A stretch of DNA of 64,000 bases, from assembly GCA_033065855.1 (NCBI GenBank), contig JAVXUO010001991.1, positions 41,001 to 105,000 of the forward strand. The letters run 5' to 3'. Each line of letters starts with the position of its first letter. Position 1 is the first letter of the stretch. This stretch comes from Escallonia rubra (lineage: Eukaryota; Streptophyta; Magnoliopsida; Escalloniales; Escalloniaceae). A program made the translations under genes and the position numbers. Of this stretch, positions 45,100 to 56,555 are shown in pieces. Under the pieces are notes generated by a model. It was given only the letters and a program-made list of their open reading frames with translations. It did not search any database and was not told the origin of the DNA.

Positions 45100-46380
45100 A
45101 TTCTTGTATGGTTGCTGGCTCAGTGGGTTGAGGTTGGGAGGGGGGATGCTTGTGGGTAAGGATGGTGAAGATTGCCAATTGTCCAAGAAGTCGGGAGAAA
45201 TATAGGGCAATGTGGAAGTTGGATGTGTAGCCGACATGAAAGGATAGATAGTTTCAGAAAATTTGACATCACGACTAACAAAAAATGTTTAAGTTGCCAA
45301 ATGATAAAGTTTGAAACCTTTTTGACCAGTAGGATACCCAACAAATACGCAACGTTTGGCATGGGAATCAAATTTATATGTGGGATGAACAACAGCTGCG
45401 TAACACTGACAACCAAAGACTTTCAAGTGATCAAATTATGGTGGATGATTGTACAATAATTCAAAAGGTGACTTGGAAGATAACAATGGGGTTGGCAATT
45501 GGTTAATAAGATAGACAGCAGTTAATACACATTCTCCCCAAAAGGTAAGGGGCAAGTGAGACTAAAAGCGTAGTGCACGTGCTACAGTTAGAATTTGGCG
45601 ATGCTTGCATTCAACTACCCCATTTTGTTGTGGAGTTGAAACACAAGTGTGTTGATATTCAATACCATGAGAGTGAAAAAAAAATTGCATGGACAAGAAT
45701 TCCTTACCATTATCTACTCTGATTGCTTTGACCGAGGCATGGAATTAATTTTTAGCAAATGCAATAAAAGACTGTAAAAGTTTTTGAGTTTCTGACTTGC
45801 ATTGCATAAGAAATAACCATGTGCACCTTGTAAAATCATCCACAATTGTAAGAAAAAAACGAGCCCCTGAATGAGTGGGTACTTTGTGTGGACCCCATAT
45901 ATCACAATGCAACAAATCAAATGGAGCACGAGTTGATATAGTACTTGAAGGAAATTGAAGTCTAGTCTGTTTAGCCATAGGACAAACAACACAATTATTA
46001 TCAAAACGAATATTATGAGAAGGCAATAATGGAGCAATTAATCTTAGACGAAATGGTGATGGATGTCCCAGACGCAAGTGCCACAAATTTGAGGGTTGTG
46101 AAACTTGATGAGAAACAGGTGCCTGTTGTAGTGGGGACATGTAATAGAAACCACCACGCTGCTTACCCGAGCCAATCATCTTCCCCGTAGCCAAGTCCTG
46201 CAAAGCACAAAAGGAAGGAAACAAAATGGCACAACAATTTAAATCATTGGTGAGTTTGCTAACAGACATCAAATTTAAACGAAAAGAAGGAACACATAAA
46301 ACGTTGTCTAATGTGATATTTGAGTTAAATGGTATGGTGCCAATGGAATTGATTGAGGCAAATGACCCCGTGGGCAAATT
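45100..46380 (-). other. Copia integrase region
   Basis: Approximate span. The zinc-binding part is visible as LWHLRLGHPSPFRL ... CVVCPMAKQTR and the core as FDLLHCDIWGPHKVPTHSGA. Part of the copia fossil; broken. Confidence 0.88.
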
Positions 46381-46389
46381 GACAGAGGT

Positions 46390-47631
46390 GTTGATGAGGA
46401 ATTCGTTTGAGTGAAAAGCGTAGGATCGGAAGTGATATGATCAGTAGCTCCGCTATCCAAAATCCAAGACTTAGTAAATACAGAATATTGAAGCATTTTG
46501 AAAAAGAGACAGACTTGCAACATTTGCATAAGCATCGCTATTACCAGGAGACTTCTGATTTTGAGTCATCATAGACAAGGCATGAGCAAGTTGTTGATGT
46601 TGATCTGTGGAAAGCCCGGGTGAACTATTGGTGTCTTGCGAATGGACCACATGTGTAGATTGAGAAGAATCTGATGTATTCGCAACATGAAATGAATTGA
46701 TTGCATTTCCTTGAGACCCACGTTGATGTTGTTGTGAAGTGTTGTGTCGATTACCTTGGCCTCCTGTGTTGTTGGAAACCCATGTCCTATTTTTAAATTT
46801 GCATATGTCCTCTGTATGACCTTTTCTATCACAATACTTACAATGAAATTTTAGAGTGCGACAACTTTCAATTGTATGACCTTCTCTATTGCAATGCTCG
46901 CAATGCTTGGCTTTGGATTTATTTGAAAAATTATTTCCACGTCTCTGAATTGCAGCCGCGATGGAAAAAATTTCAGTTGATTCTGGTGTCATTTGTCACT
47001 GTATTTCCTCTTGAATAACAAGGGAATAGGCTTGTCGAACATTAGGCAGTGGCGACATCATGAGGATATTTGTACGTACAACATTGTAGGTGTCGTGGAG
47101 ACCCATGAGAAATTGCATTAAACAGTCTTCTTCCCTTTGCTCATCATGTGCTTTCATCTGGTTACAAGTGGGAAGTGCTCGATATGTATCTAACTCGTCC
47201 CAAAGGCCTTTGAGTTTTGTGAAATAAGTTGAGACAGTCATGGTACCTTGTGAAAAAGAAATAAATGATTTTTGAATCTGGTAGATAGCTGGCGCATTCT
47301 TTTGTGAAAACTGGTCCTTGAAATCTTCCCACACTTGATAGACGGCCTTTGCATGAATGGCTCTTTTGGCTAGATCCGGTTCTACCGAGTGAGTAAGCCA
47401 TGATAAAATCATGTTGTTGCACTGGTTCCAGAAAGCGTATTCTGTTGGCTGATCTTTTTCTGAAGGTTGCTCAATGGATCCATTGATGAAGCCAATTTTG
47501 TTTTTGGCTGTGAGGGCATGAATCATGGATTTACTCCAAGATGGATAATTGGCTCCGTTTAATTTGATGGGTACGAGCAAGTGACCAGGATGATCTGAAT
47601 GATGAATAAAATATGGATTTGATGGATCCAT
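46390..47631 (-). other. Copia gag, zinc knuckles and protease region
   Basis: Approximate span. Gag starts MDPSNPYFIHHSDHPG with LNGANYPSWSKSMIHAL. Two zinc knuckles follow (CEHCNREGHTIESC and CKYCDRKGHTEDIC), then the protease site SWILDSGATDHI. Part of the copia fossil. Confidence 0.9.
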
Positions 47632-47691
47632 GCTGAAATTGATGTTGCTGGTGTTTGAAGGTTTGGAATGAAAACAAATACTAGAATGATG

Positions 47692-47703
47692 GCTCTGATA
47701 CCA
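47692..47703 (-). other. Primer-binding site of the copia fossil
   Basis: TGGTATCAGAGC on the minus strand, adjoining the 5' LTR: initiator Met-tRNA priming. Confidence 0.9.
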
Positions 47704-47983
47704 TCTTAAGAAAATAAAGAGAAGAGATAAATGAAGACATAACGAGAAAATTGACTGAATGTTTTATGTGTGTCTTTACATTGAGAAGAGCATGTATTTA
47801 TATACACAAGAAGAATCAATTAATCCCTAATTCTAAGCCATAAAACTCGTGATCCACTATCAGTGGGATATGATAAGCATAATTCATGTGATCCAATATC
47901 AGTGGGATATGATGCGCATAATTCGTGTGATCCACTTTTATTGGAATTTTGTCAGAGACAAACAAGGAAGATATTCCTTAATA
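47704..47983 (-). repeat. 5' LTR of the copia fossil
   Basis: 280 bp, the partner of 42935-43214. Internally it repeats GTGATCCACTATCAGTGGGA-like units three times. Confidence 0.93.
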
Positions 47984-48830
47984 AGGCGAGAATGCTGTGA
48001 ATCAAGTATGTGAAGCTTTCCTAAGCGTGGTCAAGGAAACACAAAATTTGATCTAGCTTAAATTTGAAGCAAATTTATCTTGGTTTTGAAGTGATATACA
48101 TGTTCTTCATTGTTAGATGTTCCATCATATATGTCGCACACGGGGTTCTTAAATTTTGGTGGTAGTTTTGATTCTTCAATCTCTGTCGAAAAGGGGTCTC
48201 CCGAGACCATATGTTATCGCTAAAGGAACCTTTCCTTGGTTGCTCGACCCTCATGTCCTAAATGACGACGATATGCGAGAACTACCTCGACGGGATGGGG
48301 GTCTGCAATAGCAAGAGCCACTTCTAGTTGTATGCCCGTTTTTATGATAATTCGGCTTGTAAATAGCACTATCATAAGAGTCATATTGTTGACAGTAACT
48401 CGGAAGCGAAAGACTGGTTACGTGGCATCTGACGAGAATGACTTGTCAAGAGAGAATTTGCACTAACTTGATCAGTCAAAGTCTTTTGAAGATTATGGAT
48501 GATAGTTTTCAGTTGTTGAATCTCTCTAATCAGATTTGGATAGGGAGTTTTGGATAAATTGTCAATTGATCCGGTGATCGAGGTCGTCTAGCATGAGATG
48601 AGGGGTAGCCATACAATTTTGTAGGATTGTTTCTCACATGAGCTATGACTAAGCAATGTAACATCGTTCTAACAAGTGTCTAAAGAGCTCATAGTTTGAT
48701 CTGTTCCACAAGACCGAGTGGAAGGTCGACATCGGGAATGATCAGTTTGACAGGTTTGTGAGTGGCTAGAGTAGGCGTGGTTTTCCATGATTCCTGACCC
48801 CAATGGCACCAATTCTTGCTCCTAAAATTG
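47984..48830 (-). mobile_element. Older gypsy (Tat-like?) gag and leader fossil
   Basis: The minus-strand translation has gag-like phrases (GDPFSTEIEESKLPPKFK, YDGTSNNEEHVYHFKTKI) typical of Tat/Athila-type gypsy gag. At 48794-48811 the minus strand reads TGGTGCCATTGGGGTCAG, similar to the non-Met primer sites of that lineage. It is broken in several places and interrupted by the copia element. Lineage tentative. Confidence 0.5.
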
Positions 48831-50590
48831 ATTGGGAATTGCAGTTGAAAATCATGGCATGAAAATTGGGGGGGGGGGGTGGGGTTCGGATGGGAGGACT
48901 GTCTGGTGCTTGAGTGAGACTGTAGTTTCAGAAGTAAAACTCTAAGAACGCAATAAAAAAAATGTTTATGTGTGATTGCTTAAGTCATTTTATATGAGTG
49001 CTTATTATATTAAGTTATAGTGCTTCTTATCAGTGCCTAACAAGTTTCAATTTCATGTAAAAGCTTCATAAATACATGTAAAATGAAATCTTAAAAGATA
49101 AATGCAGCAAACCATCTCAAAAGAATCCTTCAAAGGAATTTTAGGGAGTTGCCATCTTATTTATTTAAAACTAGAAAAATAAAAAAACCCGAAATGGCTC
49201 TAAAATGCTTAAAGGACAACTAATCTATTGAAAAGAGGAAAATGGGCTCGGGGACTAAGTTATACGACGGGAAAGTATTAGGCACCCGCCATACCCTACC
49301 CGTCTCTCCTTCATTTTTATTGTTTTTTGGCATTAAACATGCAATATCACATTTAACCCTAAGTTTACTTTTATCTCGTCGGTTTGAACTCGACATCAGA
49401 GGTCGAATAGTCTACGTATCCGGTCGGACAAACCGGACACAAAATCATTGTTGTTCAACTCTGGACTTATGGAGGTAACCTACACTTCAGTCTTAGACTC
49501 GAACTATGAACTGAAATGAAACTATTTTTGAGTTTTTATATAGTAGAAATATGATCGCGGGGAAAAGGAATTATTCTAGACTTCACATTATAACCTAGAA
49601 AAGAAATATAATGTACCTCTCGAATGTGCTTGCCTAGAAGACTTGGGAACTTCTTATGATGAAGTTGCGATGCAAATGACTCAAGACTATTTAGAAATGA
49701 ATATGAAGTACTATATTCCACTTATAGGAGAAATCGTATAAAAGCTTGTTCTTGAAAATATAGTCTAAAGACCCTATTTATAGTGGTTTGGGTGCCAAAT
49801 GTGCTAAGGTTGACTATCACAGTCTACGATTTGGTTATAGAGCTGAATATTTGATGAAATCCGGAACTTGAAAAAAAGTCAACGAATCGACAGGTTTATC
49901 CGACGAACTGGTCAGTTTTTGACAAACCACCCTGTTACCCCAACTTTTTTTTCCCAGTATTTCGGGACTTTATCTGCCCCTAATTCGGTAGTTATCTCTG
50001 AAGATACAGTTGGGATGAACCAGATTCGGGAATTATCTCCAGATTTCATATAAATCAAGGATTAATCACATGCATCAAGGATAAATCACAAGATAATCCT
50101 AAATTATCTAACCAATCACAATCTCTTAACTGGACCTGAGTTGAACCTAACTGAATGGACTGGACTCAACTAATTTGACTAGATTAGATTACTAGACTGA
50201 ATTGGACTACTAGACTAGATTAACTACTGCACTTAATTAAATAAATTAAATCTAACATTCTATTAGGTCTATACCTGTAATAATAAATCTTAATTATCAA
50301 TAAAGCCCAATAATTATATTTATATATAAATGACTACAAAAATAGGTTGTCTACACTATATAAATGCATTTTTTCTGATGCTTAAAAGGAGCGCAGTTTC
50401 ATGAGAAAAATTCAGAATCTTAATTACATCAAGATACCTAATTAGCACTCATTGATTCTCTATACCTTACCACATATCTATTCTTGGCTACTTATTGTAT
50501 TCTTTTGCCAAATCTATAAACTCCATGTAAATATCATTCCTCTACTATTTAGATCTTTTCACTAGTCGCCTAATCTAGAAAATAATTTCC
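48831..50590. other. Non-coding, possibly the LTR of the older gypsy fossil
   Basis: Follows the primer-site-like sequence, where an LTR would be expected on the minus strand. No partner LTR was found. A G run lies at about 48869-48878. No host gene is seen. Confidence 0.35.
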
Positions 50591-50599
50591 ATTTGTGGA

Positions 50600-51440
50600 T
50601 CTCTAAGGCAAGAGACTAAAATGCGAGTCTTCTGTGTTTTTTTTTTCCTTTCTATAGGTGTTCAATTACCCTTTCCAAAGCTTCATAGTATGATTCATGA
50701 GCTTGATCTTTTTTGTTTAGAGCAACTTTGGGTTTTTCTTATATTTTTCCATATAGGTATCATATGTTTTTCCTCCACTCGTCGACATTTCTTAGAATTA
50801 AGGATCATCTCTGACAGTGTAGTCAAGAAATCTACACGTACATTGCTCAAGGTTTTTTAAAACTCAGCAGGAACATCATCTAGTCTAATGGTATTTCCTG
50901 TTTTAATAATCTTCGAGGCTTCCTTCACGTAGCATGTTCTAGTTCAACATACCAACCTTTGAAACTATCAAATGAACTCACTGAGTTCTCGTTCATTATC
51001 TTCAGTTTGAAAAATTAAATCTTGCGAAGTAACCTCTCCATATATTTCTTACCTCATCTTCCTTCACTACTAACCTAAATTCTTGTCCTTGTTACACTCT
51101 AAATGGTTCAACAAGTCTTTGCTTCGCCTTTATCTTACGAGGGGTAGCCTTTAGAGTCGGTTTGTACACTCTTAGATAGTATCGAAACTTTCTACAACCT
51201 CTGGCCTCTCTTACTACATTCTTTGCTTTCTTTCCTGCCAATTGATAATTCTCAACATTCCGTTCGTTCTCGCATTTGCACAATTCCTTAAGCTTATGAT
51301 AACTTAATAAAATACTCCTCAATGTTAGACATCCTTTCTGGTTGGTTGCATGTTCCATTTTCTGTATGAGGAGATGAGTGAACAAGAGAGCTCTTAATAA
51401 ATTGGATCGGTAGACCCAGTATCCGCCCACTAACAAATAA
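50600..51440 (-). mobile_element. LINE remnant (RTE-like reverse transcriptase linker region)
   Basis: On the minus strand, NVENYQLAGKKAKNVVREAR (about 51200-51270) resembles the endonuclease-reverse transcriptase linker of plant RTE-type LINEs. Further on, phrases like IRLDDVPAEF, VDFLTTLSEMILNSKK and MIPIWKN match the first reverse transcriptase blocks. Frameshifts and stops separate these, both ends are undefined and the catalytic core is missing. A decayed LINE fragment. Confidence 0.65.
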
Positions 51441-52292
51441 TGTGTAATTAGTCAGTATTATTACAGTTAATCAGAAGATATTTATCTCTCAATAAGTGTT
51501 TGAGGTAAATACGGTCTTTATCTCTCAAGTGTTTGAGATAAAGGCAGTCTTTAATACTATCTTTATATAAAGGATAGAGATATCCTAAGAAAACAATAAG
51601 TCACAAGACAATCCGTTCCCCTGTTGCACTCTCTTTAGAGCATCACCAAGCTCTAGAATTTGGTTTGTGGACGAAAAATTCGACTTTAGTAGCCGTTTTC
51701 GTACATACGAATAAAGATCAAGCGTGTTGGAAGCTCGTAACAATGAGAATCTTTCGTCGGGATTTCTAGATACTTCCTACGGTATGTTTCCGAACCCACT
51801 ACATGTTACGTGGTAGGCGTTTTTAATTGTTTTAACACAAGGAAATGAGTTGGACTTCATGTTAAAAGCTATATTCATTTATATTTTTATATTTGTATAT
51901 AGAGACCGACTATTCACTCAATTAAGACTACTTTTTCTGTGTCTATACACCTTGTTTCTTGTAGTGATATAAGCATAAAATGACAAAGCAATAACCCCTT
52001 TTCCATCCCACTTGGTTTTCACTAGTAAGACACACCATTAGGTATTTCGTAGATCAAAAGACAGCTTGCTCAAATAGCTCTTCAGGCCATTTGTAACCAA
52101 GAAAACATAATCAATGGTGGACGAGGAATACCGAAAGAGGAAAAAAAACATAGATACGTTATAAAATCTTACATTTTCTTTTTAATTTTTATTGTCTTAG
52201 TTTTCATTATTCTATTCATTGTCCATCATAAAGAGACACTTTTTTTCTCAGTTTCTGACACTACATACTTGGACTTGTACGTCTATCTAATG
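51441..52292. other. Spacer; 52010-52140 is SPH 3'-flank sequence
   Basis: Most is unrecognised. The stretch at about 52010-52140 is an inverted copy of 26090-26240 (TATTCCTCGTCCACCA..., GATTATGTTTTCTTGGT). Confidence 0.55.
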
Positions 52293-52460
52293 GACTTGGC
52301 AATAGCGCCTCCCTATGAGGTCAATAGTTCATTATAAGTAATAGCAGATCGTTTTGTAAAAGTCACTGTTAACATCCGATATCGACTTGGCAATAGGGCC
52401 TCCCTATGAGGTCAATAGTTCATTATAAGTAATAGCAGATCATTTTGTAAAAGTCACTTC
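52293..52460. repeat. Tandem duplication, period about 91 bp
   Basis: GACTTGGCAATAGCGCCTCC...TTTTGTAAAAGTCACT begins at 52293 and is repeated with a few differences from 52384. It lies 3' of the minus-strand SPH. Confidence 0.9.
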
Positions 52461-52530
52461 AAATCCACCTCATAAAATCACTTCAGGGCTTTTCTAAACT
52501 TTATTGGAAAAACAAAAGCCAATAAGCCAT

Positions 52531-52947
52531 TCACCAATCGTTGATTTTTTTCCAACCGGAACCATCGGCACTGTAGTAGCTTGACAAGTAAAATCCAGCT
52601 TCTGTTACATACCAATAGCAAGTAGCTGGAGCGAATACTTTGTGTTTGCACTTGATATCAAGTTTTTGCTGGTCATAAACCGTAAAGGATCTATCCTTTG
52701 AATTCCACCAGAAGTGGCAAAAGAAAAGGGTATTTTCAATGACATAATTAGGATTGAATCTCCATAAATATTCCTCACCAGAATTGAGAGTATGGTACCC
52801 AAGATCATCATTTTTGGATTGGCAACGGATTGTTAGTGGGTTCGGACCAGAAAGAAAGTTGATAACATGAACCTCAGATTTATGCTGGGCGTAGGTTGTG
52901 AAAAACAGGCAGAATGTATAGACGAAGAATAAATAGAGTTTTCTCAT
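52531..52947 (-). CDS. S-protein homologue (SPH), intact secreted protein
   Basis: A 138-residue protein of the plant self-incompatibility S1 family, on the opposite strand to the pair at 25-30 kb. MRKLYLFFVYTFCLFFTTYA is the signal peptide. The mature part has the four conserved cysteines in CQSKNDDLGYHTL, LFFCHFWWNSKDRSF, IKCKHK and ATCYWYVTEAGFYL, and ends GWKKINDW. The frame is open and intronless. The frame also contains upstream ATGs (from 52995), but the third one, at 52947, starts the signal peptide, aligns with the paralogues and lies 87 bp downstream of the TATA box, so it is preferred. Probable function: a secreted signalling or recognition peptide of unknown target. It shares 5' and 3' flanks with the other copies, so it derives from the same duplication history, followed by an inversion. 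Confidence 0.92.
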   Translation of the reverse strand: MRKLYLFFVYTFCLFFTTYAQHKSEVHVINFLSGPNPLTIRCQSKNDDLGYHTLNSGEEYLWRFNPNYVIENTLFFCHFWWNSKDRSFTVYDQQKLDIKCKHKVFAPATCYWYVTEAGFYLSSYYSADGSGWKKINDW

Positions 52948-53033
52948 AGTGTAGACTACCATGCAACTCTCTTTTTTGTAAATGAAATGCAACAAAGGAT
53001 AAAGATTATGTCCATACGATGGATGCTCATCAT

Positions 53034-53080
53034 TTTATATGAATTCTTCGTCTAGAATTTTGTTTAAGATTTTTACAATC
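53034..53080 (-). promoter_or_regulatory. SPH promoter: shared block and TATA box
   Basis: On the minus strand, GATTGTAAAAATCTTAAACA (about 53061-53080) precedes ATATAAAATG (53031-53040). A second conserved piece, CTTATTACGAGCATCTAAGC, lies further upstream (about 53105-53130). Confidence 0.65.
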
Positions 53081-53130
53081 TATGTTTAATCAGATACCTA
53101 AAATGTGCTTAGATGCTCGTAATAAGATTT

Positions 53131-53537
53131 CATAAACTTCTACACCCTAAAATAGGATTATTGTTACAAATACGTGCTAAATAAAATCTATCTAGCACCG
53201 AGATAGTCCGGGTTTGCAAGTTCACTTATAATTTTATATGTTGCAAGTTTATAATTGTCTAGCCATCATTACTCATTGTCTGCAATATTTGACTCTATAA
53301 GATATTCATAAAAGTTTTGAAATTCTAGTTTGAAGCATTTACATATGACTCATAAGTACTTAATTCATTACTTTGCTCATCAATTGACTTAAAAAATCAA
53401 ATCAACTTCTAGTAATATACCTTACTAAAATGCTTAGCCGTGCTTCATGATCAACAACAAAAAAGTAATAACGGGATATTGTATTGCCAAAAGAGAACGT
53501 ATGAATGCAATGACAATAGATAATATTCCCAACATCC
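53131..53537. other. AT-rich spacer
   Basis: Nothing recognised between the SPH promoter and the hAT element. Confidence 0.4.
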
Positions 53538-53545
53538 CTAACATA

Positions 53546-54501
53546 TACACCTGGCAATTTTCTGCCCGTACCCGCAGGTCAAACCGTACCCGGTCAAAAA
53601 TCCTGGGTACGGGTACATATATGTGCTACCTGTTAGAAATAGACTCGTACCAGCCGTTAGAAATAGACCCGTACCCAAACTGAACTGTAATTTTCAGGTC
53701 GGTCCGAATCGGGTGACAGGTTACCCCGTTTACCCATTTTCAAAGTATATATAAAGAAACATTTAACCCTTGGCCTTCACTTTTATTTTTCTACTTCTTC
53801 TCACTCTTCTAAAAAGCATATGTGCCCAAACGCCACCCCTTCTTCTCTGCTGATGCCGCCCTTCTTACTCGAGATCTACCACCATCTCACTATAGATCTA
53901 CTGCAACCCCTCACTCCGTCTTCCGCTTCACTCTCACGAATCTACCGTAACTCCACCCGTCGTCAATTCGTCACCGCAGCCACCATTTGAGTAAGTGACT
54001 GGCTGACCGACAGCAGAGGCGTCAGATCGCCACTCCGTCACCGAGTTACCAACCAAATCTACTGTTGATCATCGCCGACCATCACTCTGTCGCCGACCAG
54101 ATCTTTTATTGGTCGTCGCCAACCAGATCTACTCATTTTGAAATTTCTTTTGTTTTATTTTGTTTATTCTAGAAGCCTGATCCTGATTCTCAATCTTATG
54201 GTTATTGTGTAGACTTGTGATTGTTGTGTAATGTGATTATTGTTATGTGAAATTTTGAAGTTTTGTTGTGTAATAAAGAAGGAAGAAAGGAGAAAACATT
54301 GAAGACAAGAAAGAATATTTGCTTAAAAAAATTATAAAATTAATTTTTTACTCGCGGGTAATACTCTACCTGCATGGGTATGGCACGGTTTTTAGAAAAA
54401 GTGTACCCGAAAAAAATCGTGCAAAATATACATGACCCGCTTTTATCCGGACCCAATCGGATTTTACCCGTACCCGCCGGGTATATCCGTTTGTAGGTCT
54501 A
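53546..54501. mobile_element. Ac-like hAT non-autonomous element (956 bp)
   Basis: Ends TACACCTGGCAATTTTCTGC and, reversed, TAGACCTACAAACGGATATA, with many CCCGTACCC / GGGTACGGG subterminal motifs as in Ac-like elements. The 8-bp flanks CTAACATA (53538-53545) and CTAACACA (54502-54509) match at 7 of 8. No transposase. A different subfamily from 35972-37188. Confidence 0.82.
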
Positions 54502-54509
54502 CTAACACA

Positions 54510-55219
54510 CATTACCCATTAGTCAATGTATTGATAATTATGAAGTAGTCTCATTCAATGCAATCTAAAAACAATATATATTGTGAATTCAAGTTCATTA
54601 ATATCTCAGGACTCCGCATTTGATCACATAGTAATATTATTGTAAAATATATTTTACTAGACAATAACATATTAAAATATTATTCACACTGACCGGTTCG
54701 AAGTAGTATATTAACTATAACGCACTAGTACATAACCTAAAGTCTATAGGAAGTGGTTGTACCAGCGTTATATAAGTCAATATTATTGCCTCCATCAACC
54801 AAAGCACCATTCCAAGTTGAGGCATCATTTCACTTCCTCTATGATTAAAGGCGCTTCACCCGCTAAGGATAAAGTTTGTTTAGAAGTCAATCAATTCAGC
54901 TACACCCAATAAAGAGGATGTGACAATGGGATAAGTGACTCCTATATCTATAGGGTCCAAGAGTTAAAAAAGAACAAAAAATGGCGAAACTAGCGAAACT
55001 TCGAACTTGAGCCCCTACGTCATGCTCGTGACTCTTTACGAGATGGAGTGAACCTAAAATTCCGATAGGATTTTGAGGTTGGGAGACGTGATCTCACTCC
55101 CTGCTTTGCAGAATTTAGTTCTATCTATCATGGAGTAGGGATTTGGGTATTGGTTACGGCGGTTTGGATAAAGAGGGATCTAGCTTTGTTAGCTTAGTTG
55201 GTGGCTTATTTGGCCTGTT
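54510..55219. other. Spacer
   Basis: No gene is recognised. 55130-55219 may be 5' leader of the LINE remnant that follows. Confidence 0.4.
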
Positions 55220-56312
55220 ATGGAGTCATCTCCTGATGATTCTCCCTATGGCCAGGAATCTGAAACTTTGGTTCGATATGGCCGATTGGTGCTGATTGAT
55301 TAAGAGCTGCTTGCTTCTCGACAGCGACGCTGGGAGAATACACTGATTAGTCGCATCTTTGACACTCAAAGCTTTGATCGGGATATGTTACAACGTATTG
55401 TGGATAATTTATTGGCTTTATGGAAGAAGGCGGTGGTGGAGTAGATTGGTGATTGTTTGCCTTCCATTTTGTGTATCACTCAGACAGGGAAGGCATTCTA
55501 CAGGATAATCCCTGGAATGTAAAAGGTGCCTTGCTACTGCTGCTACTACTACAGAGATGGACTCTGTTTATGGTGGTGTCACAGGTGGAATTTGCTACGG
55601 TTGATTTATGGGTTCAGTTACACTTTTTGCCGCTATAATTATTCTCTTATAACTTGGTAGAGCATTTTGGAAACGCCATTGGTGGTGTACTTGAGGTAGA
55701 TTGGTCGTCTGTTTGGCAAGAGTGCAAAGATTACTTTCGTGTGCTCGTAAGCATGTTTGGATGATCCGATCAACCCTGGAGTATTTTTGCCGTCTGATTT
55801 TAGGGAACCGTATTTGGATTCAGGCTCAGAATGAGAAAGTTTTCAGGGTATGTTATCGGTGTGGGGTTCTTAAACATCAGTGGAATGATTGTCATCTCTC
55901 GTTGCGTATGATTCATGATCGGCTGGATCGGACTTATTTTCGGTACATACGGCTGAACGGATTATCCTACCTGAGCCCTATTTTTCTCAACTTCTAAGGG
56001 CATTTTATAATATGAGTTGGAGTCGCACCACCCGCATTATCATCATTGATGATGCTGATGGTCCTGAGCTGGTGTATGGCACCAATACCTCACCAAGTGT
56101 GAATTCAGAAGAGGATCTGATCACAGAGGTTGGTGGGGTGATTGTCATTTTGGCAGTGGTATCTCCTATCGGATGATGCAGCTTTAACTCCGGCAAGTTT
56201 TTTCTCGATGGTAAGTGAATTGCCTTTCACTCAGGTGTTTGCGCAAGAGATTCCGACGATGTCAGTGACAGATAGTGTGCCGGAGAAAGAGGGAACTATG
56301 ATAATGGACGTT
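55220..56312 (+). mobile_element. LINE ORF1-like remnant (DUF4283 and zinc knuckle)
   Basis: It begins at ATG 55220 (MESSPDDSPYGQESETLV). Downstream are FHFVYHSDREGILQDNPWNV and VEFATVDLWVQLHFLPL, which match the DUF4283 domain of plant LINE ORF1 proteins, then VCYRCGVLKHQWNDC, the associated CCHC zinc knuckle. Stops and frame changes separate these blocks. No endonuclease or reverse transcriptase follows. DUF4283 proteins also occur as host genes, but the decay argues for a dead LINE. Confidence 0.72.
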
Positions 56313-56555
56313 GATTAGTTGTATTGAAGTATCAAAGCAATCTCAATTAGATGACAAATTTAAATCACATAATTCAAATGTTTAGTTATCTTATCCATGT
56401 ATTTGTGTAAATTCAAATGTAACCTAGGCACTATATAAGTAGACATCATGTACAATACTCAAAATGATGGAAATACAATATTCATTTCTCTTCTCTAATA
56501 TGATATCAAGAGCCTAAGAATCCATGGCCTTCCTTTTTTTTTCCTACTGCCCACC

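Larger units (their letters stand above)
42935..47983 (-). mobile_element. Ty1/copia retrotransposon fossil with both LTRs
   Basis: A 5.05-kb element on the minus strand. LTRs of 280 bp, a primer-binding site and purine tract, and the perfect 5-bp target duplication AGGCG (42930-42934 and 47984-47988) define its ends. The order gag, zinc knuckles, protease, integrase, reverse transcriptase, RNase H is the copia order. The two LTRs differ at about 15 of 280 positions by eye, suggesting roughly 2 million years at usual plant rates. The coding region is interrupted in about half a dozen places. It lies in an older gypsy gag relic. Confidence 0.95.
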
